From contig JAGTTD010000002.1 in NCBI GenBank assembly GCA_018398585.1, forward strand, positions 36,448,186-36,512,185: DNA of 64,000 nucleotides, in the 5' to 3' direction. The notes below the pieces were generated by a model. It was not told the origin of the DNA. It saw only the letters and a list, made by a program, of their open reading frames with translations, and searched no databases. Origin of the DNA: Simmondsia chinensis (lineage: Eukaryota; Streptophyta; Magnoliopsida; Caryophyllales; Simmondsiaceae). Of the stretch, positions 12,101 to 24,948 are shown in pieces; position 1 is the stretch's first letter, and every line of letters starts with the position of its first letter. The position numbers were made by a program, and so were the translations under genes.

Positions 12101-15100
12101 GATCAAGGAGCAAGGTGACTTCTAATGGACACTTAAAACATATCTCAATGTAACCACGACCAGTCTCAGAACCAGCATCATAGAGAAACAAGACTAAAAG
12201 TTGACACAGCAGAGCAAGGTCACCGACAATGGGACAATTAAACATATCTCAATCTAACAACGACTAGTCCCAGCAGCAGTACCATAGAAAAACAACACTA
12301 AAAGTTGACGAACTCATGGCCAGATATAACTGAGAACAGCTAAGTAGCCAAAACATACCCTTATGAGGCGATTTTTATGGTATACGTTGAATCCACTGAC
12401 ATTGAGTTCAGGAGCTTGTTTAATAAATCCGAGAGTTGTCTTCATCGATACCTACAACAAAAAGTAAATCAATTACACCTTTCACTGATGAAATTCAAAC
12501 CACGCTTTTGTAGACTAAAGAGGATAGGCATGAAATTGAAATTTAATAACACTTTGCAATAAAAAATTAAGTCCCACTCTGTCAGTCGATCTACAAAGTT
12601 GTGAGATATCAACAATCAAGATGGACATAGAGTAGGCCCCAGACAAGAAGTTGAAGAATTTCAACTTGTCCCAGTATTCTTGTTAAATAGCGCCCTTAAG
12701 ACTTACCATTATCAATGTGCTTTTCCCACGTTTCTGGCATTTGATATCTTGTTAAATAGCGCCCTTAAGACTTACCATTATCAATGTGCTTTTCCCACGT
12801 TTCTGGCATTTGATCTCTCTTCAAATTCCACACAGTGCATCCATGAAATTGAATTTTAATAGCATGCGCAAAATAATTCAGAAAACTTCCCCCCTCCCTT
12901 GGTCTATCTTCAGAGTTCCACGGGATATGAAAGATTGAGATGGAGTAAGAAAAGGTTTCCAAACAAGAACTACAAAAATTTCAACTTGTGTAACCTAGTA
13001 ATCTTGTTACAATACTGCCCTTAATTCAATGTGAGGACATACGGTATATGGGAACTCGGAATGAGTACATCAATCACCAAACCAAGAAGTTTGCTTAATA
13101 TCATATATTAAATAATACTGTAGACAAGGTTATAAGTCACATCTGTAGAAGGTAATTTATGCTCCCCGGAAATTAGAATCCCCTCATAGAATATAAAATA
13201 TTTTCACTTTGAAGATTCGTTATTAATATTTCTGTGCTATTGGCCGAATATCCATAGTTATCCATGTACTTTACCTCTTCCGATATAGCTGCAATTTGAG
13301 GCTTATAGGTGACTAGTTGTGGATATATAAGCTCATCTTCAATGTCAAACTGCTCTACAGGTTTCCCTCTTAATACAATCTTGAAGTTCTTCAACTTCCT
13401 CATGTACAAAATTGAAGCATACGCCTGCAAAGATCATTATAAGCAATTCATGGACACATCCACTACCTTGAGACAACATGAATTCACCAGGAGAACAGCC
13501 AGCTAAATCTAAGAAAAAAACAGGAACTTAAATAACAATTGGAGTCACCCTCAATGAATAGCGCATGCGGTATGAAATATGAGATCGTAGTTCAACAGCT
13601 TTCTTGCTTAACTTTGATGCACTTCCACGAGTAGCTTCATCCCTCAATTCTATGTCCTGGATAAAAAGGAGACGAATATCAATCAACATGGAGGGGAATA
13701 TTTATAACTGTACATAATTTTGAAGAACAAAATATGTTCCAAACCATCAAACTGGAAGAAAAGGAAGCAATTCAGTCAGACCTATTTGAATATCATAAGA
13801 GGAATCCATTCAGGCAGACTAGAAGCCAAGTCCATGAATATGAAAGATAAAACTCCACAAATATTAGAATACACAGCTTGAATATAGAGATCTATATTTT
13901 CAATGATTTTTTGTTCTTTTTCAAAGGAGAATTTTTCAGAGAGCAGTCATCTAAGAATTTTTCCCACCGTTTTCATTTCCATGAACATAGAAGATTCAGT
14001 AGAAGAAGATGAAGGTTAGACAAGGCAGGGGATGAGAAATCCTCTAGGAAGACATATTAGAAGAATAAGAAGATTTTAACAAATTAAAGCTATCCAATCC
14101 TGTTCAAGTCTTGTTGAGGCCCCGAAAAATTCATAACCTGAGGTCTAAAAAAGAAGCCAAGTGAGCTACTTGGCTCCATTGCTTGTCAGATGGGAGCGTT
14201 TTTCTCATTGAAATTTCTTGCATTCAGCTCCACACAAATGCACTGGGAAAAAAATAAAAATCCAACTTCTCATCACCAGGGGTAATGCAAGGAAGGATGC
14301 CGTTGGTGTCATTCCTATGAGGGCAAAAAGCCTTGTAGAAACTTGTCTTCTGATCGTCATTCCACTACGAACGAGAATCCAAGTAGACCCCTAAGCTTGG
14401 AAGGAACTTTCGCCTTCCCAATGAACTTAAATGAGAAGATATTTGGACTATGGGTAGGAACAGTAATGAGAACAGGGAGGAAAAATACTTACCAAAAGAA
14501 GAGAAAGATACAAGAAAATAATCCATGTGGTGTAGTTCGGTCAAGGACAAAAAACAAACTAAAGAAGTCAAGAACTTGAAGAAAACGCTCAACCACTACC
14601 TAGCCATCCAACTCTTGAATAAAATGGAAATTCCACGACATATAATGATGTAGCACAACTTGCAACTCAAAAACACAACATAATTTTATTTCACCAAAAA
14701 CTTAAAAACTAATGAATTACAAAGCTATATTTATAGAAATGATAAACCCTACTGGACGATTAAAGAGATAAGTATGAAATAAACTAAGAAACTACCTCTC
14801 TAAATAAAAACAACCGATAATAACTAAAATATCCTATTGGCTGAAAAGATATATTCTAATCTAAATCCTATCAATTAATCTATAAAATCTAATAACATAT
14901 CAAATCTTCTATAATCAGTAAGCTTCTTCTTCTGTGCTACATCATATAGTTCTCACTAAAACTGTGTCATGCAATAATACCATTATGAACACTGAGTATT
15001 AGGCTCCCAAATACATTCTTGAAAAACGGATAACCGTCCATCTCCAACATTGTACTGAACCAAGGGTATAAAATGATAGGATACCAGAGAACGTTTTTCT

Positions 15101-18100
15101 AGTGGCTCACAAGTTGACATTAACCATGAGTCTCTCGACTATTTTGACAAAGCCCACATTTACTTTGAATCCCGTTATGGCTTCAAAGAATTTGTTTCAA
15201 AAGAAATCTGCAGAAGCCATATCTCTACCAGGAAGATGTGTTTTAAGACAAAAGTCGTACCAAACCCATGCATCCTATCTCCACCTCACAAGGTCAACGC
15301 ACTTTGCTCCGTACGAAAAAGATGACATGATTCTTCCATCCTCTACAGAAACTCCATCATCACCTTTCCAATCCAGCAAGTTGCCTTCCCGGGGATTCCA
15401 AACATGGACAACTAGCACAAACGACAGAAGAAGAACAAGGAGTACTGCGGTAACCTCCAAAGCAGAAGTGAATGCCACACCCACGTAACTATCCCACCTC
15501 CCAGAGATTTTTTCTGAACAAGGTCGGAGGTAGCTTAAGGACTAAACCCCTACCGCCAAAAAATGAAAGGACGCTTACTACTGTAAAGGGACCATTAGAG
15601 TAGAAGAACAGGCCAGAAATGCAAAATCCACAAGAATTTAGGTTACCAGCAACAAAACTCTTACACATTTTTCTTTAACGAGGCCACTGCAATAGAAGCA
15701 TGGAAATAGTTGAAATGTTCAAAAGAAAAGCCAAAGACATTCTTGAGGAAGAAAATAATTCCAAAGGGGGAAAAGGAGAAAAAGGGAACAAAATTTACTG
15801 ATGGGGCTGGCGTAAATTAGGTACCTCATCATCATCATCAAAGTTTAACTCATAAATGCCTTCATCATTCAGCCAAAGATTGTATATGATTATTCTTGTT
15901 CCATGTGATCCAATGCTTTCAAACTGCAAGACACCAGATAAGCATCAGCAAACATGATACAACAATTGACATCATTTCCAATTTCTTGAACTATTCGATG
16001 AAGAAGCACAGAAATAATAGACGAAAGAACTACCTTAAAAAGTCAGACCTAGCAGCCAGAAATTAAAGAATAAAAATAAAAAATAACAACAGAACTTTTT
16101 TTTTGGGGTAATCATAAACAAATAAAAGCAAATAGCGCAGCTAATAGAGCAGGAAGCACTGCCTAAACCTTTTTTTCCTAAATAATGAGTGAGAAAACAT
16201 ATCCTATCTTACCACAGTAAGAATGGTATCATTTTTAAAATAGCTAGTCCAAGCTAGCTAAGTTACTATTCCTATTACTCGACAAGTCCGAAAGGCCTTA
16301 AGAGCTCATAGAAATTTAGATTGGGAAAAATAATCCAGAGTCCCCTAACAACGTAAAGATCAGCACAACTTTGAATTGTAAATTATTCCTAAACAATAGG
16401 CATTCATTTTCAAACAATAAAATAAACCTGCGTCATTAGATCCTCCTTTGACGGAAAGGGAGACCATTCAAGGATAGTATTCAAGTTTGTACTCCAATCT
16501 TCCTGAGAACCATAGATTATAGGTTCTGCCCAATTGTTAGAAATGTCGAAATCGACCTGTAAAAATGAAGAGGTAATATTTTTACTCAGATAAAAGACGC
16601 AGGAAACCAAAAATGATAAAAATTATCAGAAATTTCAACATGAAAACTAAAGGAATCACCATGGGAACAATCACATCATCCTGCCCTGTAAGCCGAAGAA
16701 AGGTATAGGAGAGAAGGCCAACGGTTTGTGTTGCTTGGCTGCAAATGTCAGCAGACAGAAGTCACAGAGAAATTACAACAGAAGGAAAAGCATACTGATC
16801 AGCTCACATAGCAGGAAGAAAACGAATTGTAGATCCGTTTGAAAGTTCAAAAGCTGACTACACAAGTTAAGGTAAGTTAGCCATCCAATTTAGCTCAATT
16901 TACTCTAAATTTTGCACAATGAATTCCAATTATGCTGTCACATTCTTTTCCTTGATCACAGAGGATAGGAGAACAGAAATCCACAAGACAGCAGCACAAC
17001 AAATAGGCAAACGCATATGAGACAACAGGAATAAACAAAATCCTGCGAAGTATGACAATAATTAAACAGCTATGCCGACTGATGGAGCCAAAGATTATCT
17101 AGAAAAGATACACGTAGGCATTCGTAGTCAATGATTCCTCACAGTTCCCAAGACACAAAGATACATTCAGCAAATACTTCAAGAATCATTTTGAGAACCA
17201 AAACCACCTCATATCCAGAGAGTAAAAAATGAACCAGCTCAGTATCATTGAAAAATTCTTCCTCTACTTCATACTCTCCTCAAAGAATTCAGACTCTAGT
17301 ATTTTTATAGGAATCTTAGAGCTCAGTAATTTGTTAATGCCACGATGGTATATCAATAAAGCAGCAACGCATTTAAAAATTTCACATTTAACAATAAAAC
17401 CACTTCCACTGGAATGAAAATCCCCATGATCAATACCATGAACAGAATAGAACCACAAAGCAATAAAAGCAGCAACTTCCATTTGGACCATCACTAACAG
17501 TTTGGGGAATATGACATAGGCCTGAGAAAATTACCCTGAACGGGTTGAACGACTAAAAACAATGACATCTGCACCCAATCGCATGGTACTTGTCTTGAAT
17601 CCATTTCCATCTGAGAGAAGCAAAGTAGTTGGATGTTAATAGACGAAGGCACGCAAAGAACTTTGTAAAAACTAAGAAGAACTGCAGTGTACTGCAGCAG
17701 CAGGCATATATTCACAAAGTTTACTTTTGTACCAAGACAGGAGGAAGAAAGTAGTTTTGATGTTTTACGAGTGGCAGATATTCATAAGGCAATGTACCAA
17801 CCACTTAACTCAAAAACATAAATGAAAGAGCAAGACTGCAAGTGCAACTGCATACTAATGCAAACACATTAAATTAGCATGCTTCGATCAAAGACGGCAT
17901 GAAAGCAACTTCATAAACACATGAGTCCTTCATAATATACGATATATGGACAGAAGTTGGTGTAACTTCAAGGAAAAAGAGATCTCCATAAATGTGTACC
18001 AGAAGAGAAAATAGATCAGTAATGTTCTCATTCACAATATAAGCATATAGGGAAAAAGATGAGAGGTGTTTGAATGAACTCCTTTTATCACAAGAGATTA

Positions 18101-21100
18101 ACAGAGAACATACTTTGCGCAAGTTCTGAAGAATTGACCAAAAATTTTCTATGATAGCCTTTCCAAAGCACACATAGGAGTGTAAGTTTCCTCACTCAAT
18201 CAGAGCCTAAGTGTGAGATGGTAGATCCGAGAGGTTAATGGGGAAAACAATAGAAGCAGTGTGAAAGCACTCACAAAACTGCAAAAGTACACGGCAATTG
18301 ACAAGGAAGAAATTCCAAGCCCAACAAGCACCCGACTAGAGATGAAAGTTAATTTGCAAGGAATTATAAATTCAAGAAGTGGAACAATATCCTGCACCAA
18401 CGCAGTTACAGATAAGTCATACTAAATGAAGCCCCTAATCTACAGAGTAGACCCATATTAAGATATTATTCCTCTGTGTTGGCTGGCTGCTGTTCTTGCA
18501 TCAGCACCATGGAACATGTGACAACAGTATACCACTGGCTCAATATATTTGGCTTTCCACCAAAACTGTGATAACAGAAGAAAAATCGGAACCCAAAAAT
18601 GACAAGGCATCATCAACCTCGTAGAAATATGAGGTCATAAGACCTCTAGCTGCAAATATATTTTTATGCAAAAAGACTTGCCCTTTATCAGGTCGTTGCC
18701 CCACATGCAATACACCAACAACGGAAACAATCAAAACTCTTCTCCTACAAATAACATTAATCCATGGGCTAGGGGTTCGGACCTAATCTCATTAAAATTC
18801 AATCCTCTTTTTGTATGATGAAAAATTATATCATGCATGAGATATACAAGCTTAACTAGAACTACTAATAGTGAGAGTTGAAAAAACTCACATTGGCCAA
18901 TTGTTGTGTTTGTTTTCTTTGAAGAGTAACCTAAGCTCATGCATTTTCGGATACCGTCTGGATCCATCCCACCACCGTCATCTGTACAGAAACATCTTAG
19001 TATTGCGACAAGTACAATAATATCATTTTGCAATTCTCATGATGGGGCGATGCCCAAGCGAATTGAGATAGACTTGCGTGCATGAAACTGTTGTAAGAGA
19101 GTATAATGATAATGTAAACAACTTGCCTCGGAAAAGCAAAGCTGGAGAATTGTCTTTTGCATTAAGAATTTTGTCCACTTTTACGAAAGTGGCACCATGG
19201 CATATCTGCAGAAGCAATTAAAGAGGCAAGAATCAGTTTATAGGTTATGGCCCATACGAATAACAAACACACATGCTAGCAGTTGAAACTCAAGCAATTT
19301 AAGAAAGATTTTTAGTTTGAGAGAAATATACAAGAAATTCAGTCCATCCCTTAGGATCTGCGTATTACATTTTCTTCAGTGCATTCCTATAGCAAATAAA
19401 AACTGACAAGGCACCCATGGTAAGGCTGAGGAGTCTTATGGAACTTCGGGTTCAGTGATGTACTTATATCAGGATTCCCTTACTAGCAAGGTATAGCCTG
19501 TACAATGATCATGTCCGGCTGTGATGACCGAGTAAAATTCTTACCATGCCCAGGCAATTACCATGTCTGCTAATTTGACCCCAGCATACATCACGACAAT
19601 GCATAAGTGTAATGGTAAACAGTTCATAGTTATATAGAATATCCGAATTAACAAAGAGTCTGATAAACTATACATGAATTTCCAAGGATTGCATAATTGT
19701 CTACAACCATCAGTAGCTCTTCAGGTTGACACCCTGAAGGGGGAAGGCTGCGTACATCAACCTCCCCCCAGACCCCGCTTTTGTGGGCGCCCTTGAGGCA
19801 TTGGGATTGTTGTTGTTGTTGCTGTCTACAACCATCAGTAGGCAGTGTCAAACTCACAATTCCTAAATCCTTAGAAATTACTCTATTTTTGACTGCCTCA
19901 GGTAACGTGGACATGGAACTTTGATAAACATACGGAACCAATTTAATCAACCATCAAATTCAAGCATCCAATACAAAGGTAAAGATCGAAAATAAGGATA
20001 GTTACCTCATCAACAGAATTGTCCAAGAGCTCTGCAATTGCTGTGAAAATATGCATACATGAAAAACTATAAATATTTGCAACGACAGACATCAATCATA
20101 ATTACTTAGCATGTCATGGAAATGTCCTCATGCATGTTTCACTTAAAAGTTCTGTTTTTAAGTTTCCTTTAAGTACAAGAGAGTACTCTTTTCATTTGAG
20201 CTAAATGTCCTTGTTTCATATAAAAGCACCTGTTCGTACTTTTGTGAGTTTAGGAGACAAAACTACAATGCTAACCAGAAAGGGAAAGCCGCTAAGTTAT
20301 TGAAAGTGAAATTCATCCTACTCTAGATTAGGGATAGCAATGGGTCAAGTTTGCCTTCATCCAGATCCAACCCAGAAAAAAATCCGACCCAACCCAAATC
20401 CAAAAAAACCCATTTATTCCATAAAAGTTCAATCCAAATCCAAATTCATTGGGTGGAACGGATACTCAACCCAAATCCATAACCCATTCAAATTATAGAA
20501 TAAATTATAATATTATAATCTAATATTAATATATTAACAATAATAATGCAATAATAATAACTCCAAAGCTAATACTTAGACAAATCGCTATCTTTTCTTC
20601 TTTTTTATTTAATATGCATAAATATAATATTAGGCAATCATTTAAATACCTCTTAATAAGTAATCTTTATACGTAAACGTGTTACATCATGGTTCTATAA
20701 AAAAAAAATTTACAGTGCCAAAACAAACTTCAAAATGTTGGCACAACAAAAAAAATGTTGGAATATGATTTGACATGTTAAAGACTTAAAATTTAGTAAT
20801 TTTAAAATTTTTGCTACATTAAACATAATTTCGGGACGGATTTGGGTCAGGTCTAGGCTGGGTTTGATGTCATCCGAATCTAACCCGATCCAAAACCCAA
20901 TTATCGACATAAAAATCCATTTAAAACCCATTTTGTCATCCAAATCCATCATAAATGGATCGGGCTGGATGGATTAGGGTGCAATTGCTATCCCTACTCT
21001 AGGTAATGTAAATAGCATTATAACTATGATATTTGAACTTTTCATTCCGCCCAAAACTATCAACTTGGACACCTCCATGTTAAACCAAAAAATATAAAAT

Positions 21101-22969
21101 CTTTGGAAATACCAAGATCCAATCCTCAAACATTTATCCATAACCAATCTTTCTCCCAAGTTTAAGCAAAGTAGCTTTATAATTTATTAATCGTACCTGT
21201 AGCCTACAGCAAACAGTGCTTTTTCTAATGAAAGGGTTTTGGCTTCCCAACATTAACATATAACTCTCCCCTTGAAAAAGTTCTCGCTTCTTACTAATTC
21301 GCCCCGCCACCCCCCCCCCCCCCCCCCCCCCTTCTTCCCCCCACCAAAAAAAAAAAAAAAAAAAAAAAGCCCTAGCTTTAAGCTTGATCTTACAAAGAGT
21401 CTGGACTAATTTTGTGCACCACCAACAAAGAAAACATGGTTAATGTACATAAGCCTAACTGAACCACATAAAAGTTTGTTTGCCAAATCTACAACTTTTT
21501 TTTTTTTCTTCCAATTCTTAGTGCCATTCTGTCATATGAAAAAGTACAAAGGTAAAGGAGGCAAAAGGATCAATATTCATGAAACACTATACAACATTCT
21601 AAGGCACTATGAATGTTTCAGCTACGACAAATCAGGAAACATACCTCCAAAGGCCCATTTATGAGAAGTGGCATTCGAATGGAGAAATTTAGGGTGTACA
21701 CGTGCATGTTCCAATTCACCTGTAATACAATGTAAAAAATAAAATTAAAAAAAAAATCCAAACCCAGATTCGACCCTATTAGAGCATAAAACCATTTTTA
21801 GACATTCACTTGAATGCTTCAGCTTTGAATAGTTGATTCTTACATATGTATAGGAACCTCTTTGACTGAGAGGTCACAAGTTTAAACCCAAACAATCTCA
21901 CTCTTGATGTTAATACAATTGTAGCACAAGGTATAGGTAGGACTAGTATATGCACTATCTTGCTTCAAGACCAACATGCATCCAAATGAGAGCATGTTTG
22001 GCTAAAACCATTTCTCACATTTGCTTAATTGCTTAAACTTTTTGGATCTTCAGTTCCTCAAATGACCGCAAATCCCAAAATCGAGTTATTTACATCGTTG
22101 GTCCCTAATATTTCTAAGTTTGTTCAAATTTGTTTCTCATTTTTTCTTTTACTCAAATTGGTCTCTCATCTTTGCAAACTTGTTGAAATTAATCCCTCGT
22201 CTTTTTTTATTCAAAATGGTCCTCATCATTTTGTTGTTCTCAATGGCCCCTCATCTTTTTAATTTTTACCTAACTTTCATCATCATGTGGAGGACCAATT
22301 TTGTCATAAAATAAAACATTATGGACCACTTCGAACAAAAGAAAAAGTGAGGGACTCATTTCAACAAGTTACAAAGACGAGGGACCAATTTGTGTCCAAT
22401 TTGAACAAACTTAAAAACACGAGGGACCAACAGTGTAATAACTCTCCGAAAATCCAAATGCAACTGTTAGCAAAACAAAGTATGGTGACTAAACACATAT
22501 TTTTTAAATGAGAAAAATATAGATACATTTTTATAATACATCTATTATACCTTAACATAAAGAAAACACATATTTTACCATATCATTGGCAATGATAAGT
22601 AAACATTCTTTTTAAACGAGAAAGTACATATACGTGTCCAAAATATGCATTATACGCAAATTATACATGAATTTTACTAACAGAGAATGCAACAACGAGA
22701 GGAGATAGACGAGGGGCAAGTGAAATTCCACCTTTTAAAGAAGCGCTCTTGGATGGGCCAATTTCAAAATTACCAGCCTGCCAGAAACTCCGGCACCCCA
22801 ATTTCTGCTTAGCATAATCCGAGTCCGTTAACACTGCTTGCGACCCCGAAGTGGACGGCAATGCCAAGCCCCTCAACGGCACCTCCCTAGACCGAGACAC
22901 AGCGGCGCGACCCTCATCGTCACTACTGTCAATTTCAAAGACCTCCACAGGTTCCTTTGCTGCTGGCAT
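6133..22969 (-). CDS. MORC: MORC-family GHKL ATPase, complete, 18 exons
   Basis: Exons on the minus strand: 22732-22969, 21645-21719, 20006-20040, 19127-19205, 18892-18981, 17535-17610, 16660-16738, 16428-16556, 15825-15923, 13549-13656, 13275-13424, 12359-12451, 11608-11659, 11412-11523, 9339-9603, 7153-7241, 6893-6935, 6133-6249. They total 1929 nt (642 aa plus stop), in frame at every junction. The start is the ATG at 22967-22969 (MPAAKEPVEVFEIDSSDDEG), an acidic N-terminus typical of plant MORCs. ATPase motifs: ELLDNSVDE (residues 108-116), DDGGGM (143-148) and YGNGFKTST (173-181). The S5-like part includes LRGKPVEQFDI and ANFIEPAHDKQDFER. A Gln/Ser-rich linker (exon 15) leads to a C-terminal coiled coil ending HQTGQV. 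No CW zinc finger is present, as is usual in plants. Plant MORCs act in the nucleus in heterochromatin compaction and gene silencing. By remembered similarity it fits the MORC4/MORC7 side best, but the paralogue is not certain. The intron after exon 4 has a GC donor; all others are GT-AG. Introns carry many transposons. Confidence 0.95.
6621..6778 (+). mobile_element. Au/Angio-type SINE with target-site duplication, in MORC intron 17
   Basis: It is flanked by 18-bp repeats AAAATACTCCTCATTCAT (6603-6620) and AAAATATTCCTCGTTCAT (6779-6796), 16 of 18 identical. The body has the classical Au-like block ACAAGGTAGCACTGTGTAGG and GGCGGGAGCATCC, and a GGTGGTGGTGG tail. The 5' 35 nt are not 5S-like. 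It is antisense to the host gene. Confidence 0.78.
7990..8230. repeat. GAGCTC-family repeat remnant in MORC intron 15
   Basis: The words CTCACGAGC, AGCTCGTATACTCGGCTC, GAGTTGGGCTC and GCTCAAGCTCATGAGCTC recur here as in the GAGCTC family elsewhere in the window. The ends are not defined. Confidence 0.4.
8629..8917 (+). pseudogene. Possible retrotransposon gag relic with zinc-knuckle pattern
   Basis: An open frame beginning at 8629 runs to a TGA at 8872-8874. After a frame change, the next bases encode CGFCWKTKHNITKC, which fits the CX2CX4HX4C zinc knuckle of plant LTR-retrotransposon Gag. The upstream part is rich in Ser, Asn and Lys. No LTR, protease or other pol motif is nearby. It lies in MORC intron 15 in the opposite orientation. 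It could also be chance. Confidence 0.3.
12110..12310. repeat. Tandem duplication, about 100-bp unit, in MORC intron 12
   Basis: Two adjacent units both run from GAGCAAGGT through ...CATATCTCAAT... to ACTAAAAGTTGAC (about 12108-12203 and 12210-12310), with roughly 80-85 percent identity by eye. Confidence 0.6.
12678..12815. repeat. Tandem duplication, 69-bp unit, in MORC intron 11
   Basis: TTGTTAAATAGCGCCCTTAA starts at 12680 and again at 12749, and the following sequence up to TTCTGGCATTTGAT is nearly identical in both units. A more diverged relative (ATCTTGTTACAATACTGCCC, near 12995) suggests an older, larger duplication of about 330 bp around it. Confidence 0.75.
14649..14941 (-). mobile_element. 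Probable solo LTR in MORC intron 9
   Basis: The ends are TGTAGCAC (14649-14656) and GTGCTACA (14934-14941), perfect 8-bp inverted repeats with TG..CA termini, 293 bp apart. On the minus strand there is a CTATAAATATAG TATA-like box and an R/U5-like run to the CA end. No internal region or matching second LTR is present. A clear 5-bp target duplication was not found, so recombination or decay is likely. Confidence 0.5.
19717..19822 (+). mobile_element. 5'-truncated SINE of the 5S/Angio family with perfect TSD, MORC intron 3
   Basis: It is bounded by perfect 19-bp repeats TGTCTACAACCATCAGTAG (19698-19716 and 19823-19841). The body begins CTCTTCAGGTTGACACCCTG (the family hairpin), then GGCTGCGTACATC, CAGACCCCGC and GGGCGCCCTTGAGGCATTGGG, and ends with (TTG)n. 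The 5S head is absent, so reverse transcription probably stopped early. It is antisense to MORC. Confidence 0.9.
20329..20996. mobile_element. hAT-like non-autonomous element (AACCCAAATCC family), MORC intron 2
   Basis: Perfect 13-bp terminal inverted repeats TAGGGATAGCAAT / ATTGCTATCCCTA. The 8-bp flanks are CTCTAGAT (20321-20328) and CTCTAGGT (20997-21004), with one mismatch. The subterminal regions reiterate AACCCAAATCC-like words on both sides of an AT-rich core. There is no transposase. A half copy is at 52185-52297. Confidence 0.82.
22097..22431. mobile_element. Foldback element in MORC intron 1
   Basis: The left arm GTTGGTCCCTAATATTTC and the right arm ACACGAGGGACCAAC are inverted, and pairing continues inward (TAAGTTTGTTCAAATT with AATTTGAACAAACTTA; AACTTGTTGAAATTAATCCC with ATTTCAACAAGTT). 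Almost the whole 335 bp folds on itself. A diverged copy occurs at 55822-56165. Confidence 0.6.
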
Positions 22970-23600
22970 TGCGACGGAAGCTGTGGAAGGGATTAGGGTT
23001 TTCCGATACAATTAAAACAGAAAGAGTAGTTAGATTATCCTCTTCAAATCTTAACTACGGTAGATACAATTAGAATCAGAAAAGTGGCTATTAACTGTCA
23101 TATAATCTGGATGATGCTTATATGGAAAATGGGGAATGGAATCATTAGTTAAGATCCTAATTACATAATTTAAAAAAAAACCTAAATTATTACTAAAATA
23201 AAACTAATCATTAAAATACTATTTAATTATATATCTATTACATGATTAATTTATTTCTTCAATAACAAGGATTTATAATAGAAATTAAGAGAGAAGAAAA
23301 TAGCAGGAGAGAGAATTCAACTTTTATCGTTGATTCATATTCTTCATTATAACCCTAAGAGCACCATTAGCTAATATCCTAATTACTTAATAGAAAGAGA
23401 AAACTAACTAAATTATCAACTAATAAAACTGAGTAAATACTATATAATCATATTTCTAGCACATGATTAATTTATTTTTTTACAAATAACATTTTCGCAT
23501 GGAAATTGAGAATTAGGGTTTTCAGGGTTTTAAAGTTTAAAATTAGGGATTTGCAGAAAACAAATGATTAAATTTGGAGGAGTGTAGTTCGATAGATTAC
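22970..23600 (-). promoter_or_regulatory. MORC 5' leader and promoter region, with telo-box
   Basis: On the minus strand AAACCCTAA (22993-23001) lies about 24 bp before the ATG, a telo-box as seen near transcription starts of many plant housekeeping genes. A second TTAGGGTTTTCAGGGTTT run occurs at about 23513-23530. No TATA box is assigned. The region is AT-rich and contains no recognised repeat. Confidence 0.4.
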
Positions 23601-24488
23601 CGGTAACCGGCACAGTTTGAATCTCCTAAATTGGTTGAATTCTTCCTGAGGATGCTGGCTTGGCGGGAGCAAGGGCAAGCGGTTATGAGCAATAAGATTG
23701 AGAAAATTTGACCCGATACAATAACAGGATATAAATATAACATGAAGATAAGAGGTTTAGTTTGGGTTTTTGGGGCCTAGTTAATCCGTTCAATCCGTTT
23801 AGGTAACTAGGTTGAATTTAAATTTGAGTTGGTCAGCCCATTTTTAACACGCTTTACCCATTCTTATAATTATGTCAGTAGTATACTATATTTGTTAGTG
23901 TATTTCACGTAAATATATCTAGTATCGCTAATTTCCTTTTTTTATTTTAGCAAATATAACATGTTTTGCATTTATTTCTAGGATCAACTATGAGTACATC
24001 ATTGACATGTTTGTAAGTTAACAAACTAACATTTAATAAAAAAAAATCACCCATGTATTTAAAAGGATAACCCATAGGTTACTTAGTTAAGCGTTGAAAG
24101 CACTTCACTCATATAATAAATGGATCGGGATCAAGTTGATTCTATTTCTAAGATCCCTCGTATAATAAAGAGTTCCTAGTTTACATTTTCAAAGAAGTAA
24201 TGAGGGTTCCACCAGCAGTAGCATACTACAATGTTTCATGAGTAAGGACCCTTGTAGGGTGCACGAATACCCCGACAAAGGCGTCTTGAGTGCCCTTAAG
24301 TACAAGTTGGAACAAAATATGGCTAAGACCTCCCTAGATTTAGATTCAAGCGAATCGACTGATCAACACCGGAGCAACCCACAAGTTTTGTTTTTGGGCA
24401 AAAAACCAAGAGACTAGGTTGAAGCTTGACCTAGAATGTGGCAGCTTGAAGCTAGCCAAATCTGCTATCAACATGATGCCAAAGAGTG
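23601..24488. other. Spacer between MORC promoter and copia block
   Basis: No gene is recognised. GGGTTTTTGGGGCCTAGTT and TAACCCATAGG words suggest old repeats, but no ends could be placed. It stops at the TG start of the LTR at 24489. Confidence 0.3.
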
Positions 24489-24948
24489 TGTTAGGAATGA
24501 TGTCCTAAAATTTAGATTTATTCTATTAATATTATTTTATTAAAGAATAAAATTAAAGTTTCAGTTGTTTCCTTATTAAATTTATGTAAGTGAACATTTA
24601 TACTGCATGTGATGTTCTTTTTGGAAACATCCATAAGATGGGTATAGTCCTCAAACTACAATTTACATGTTTGTTCTAAGTAGTTTATAAGATTAACTCA
24701 CAGATAGACTTGGAACAAATAGTATGGATTATTGTTTGAAAGACTCGTAGTCGAAGACAAGTTTGGTCCACTTGTATGCTAGGACTATAATGTGGTGCTT
24801 TAGATGACTTGTCTTGGTCATATGAATGGTGATCCAAAAGTGTTATGTTGGTATGTTTAATAAGACTGACACACTGAGGTGGACCATATGGATTACTTGT
24901 TTCTAGACTACTATAGGAGATGAGTGATTCATGTTGTACTGTTTGAAC

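Noticed and set aside
15102..15488. A 128-codon open frame on the plus strand
   Set aside because: It lies in MORC intron 9, shows low-complexity Ser/Thr content and no family; the antisense frame is equally open.
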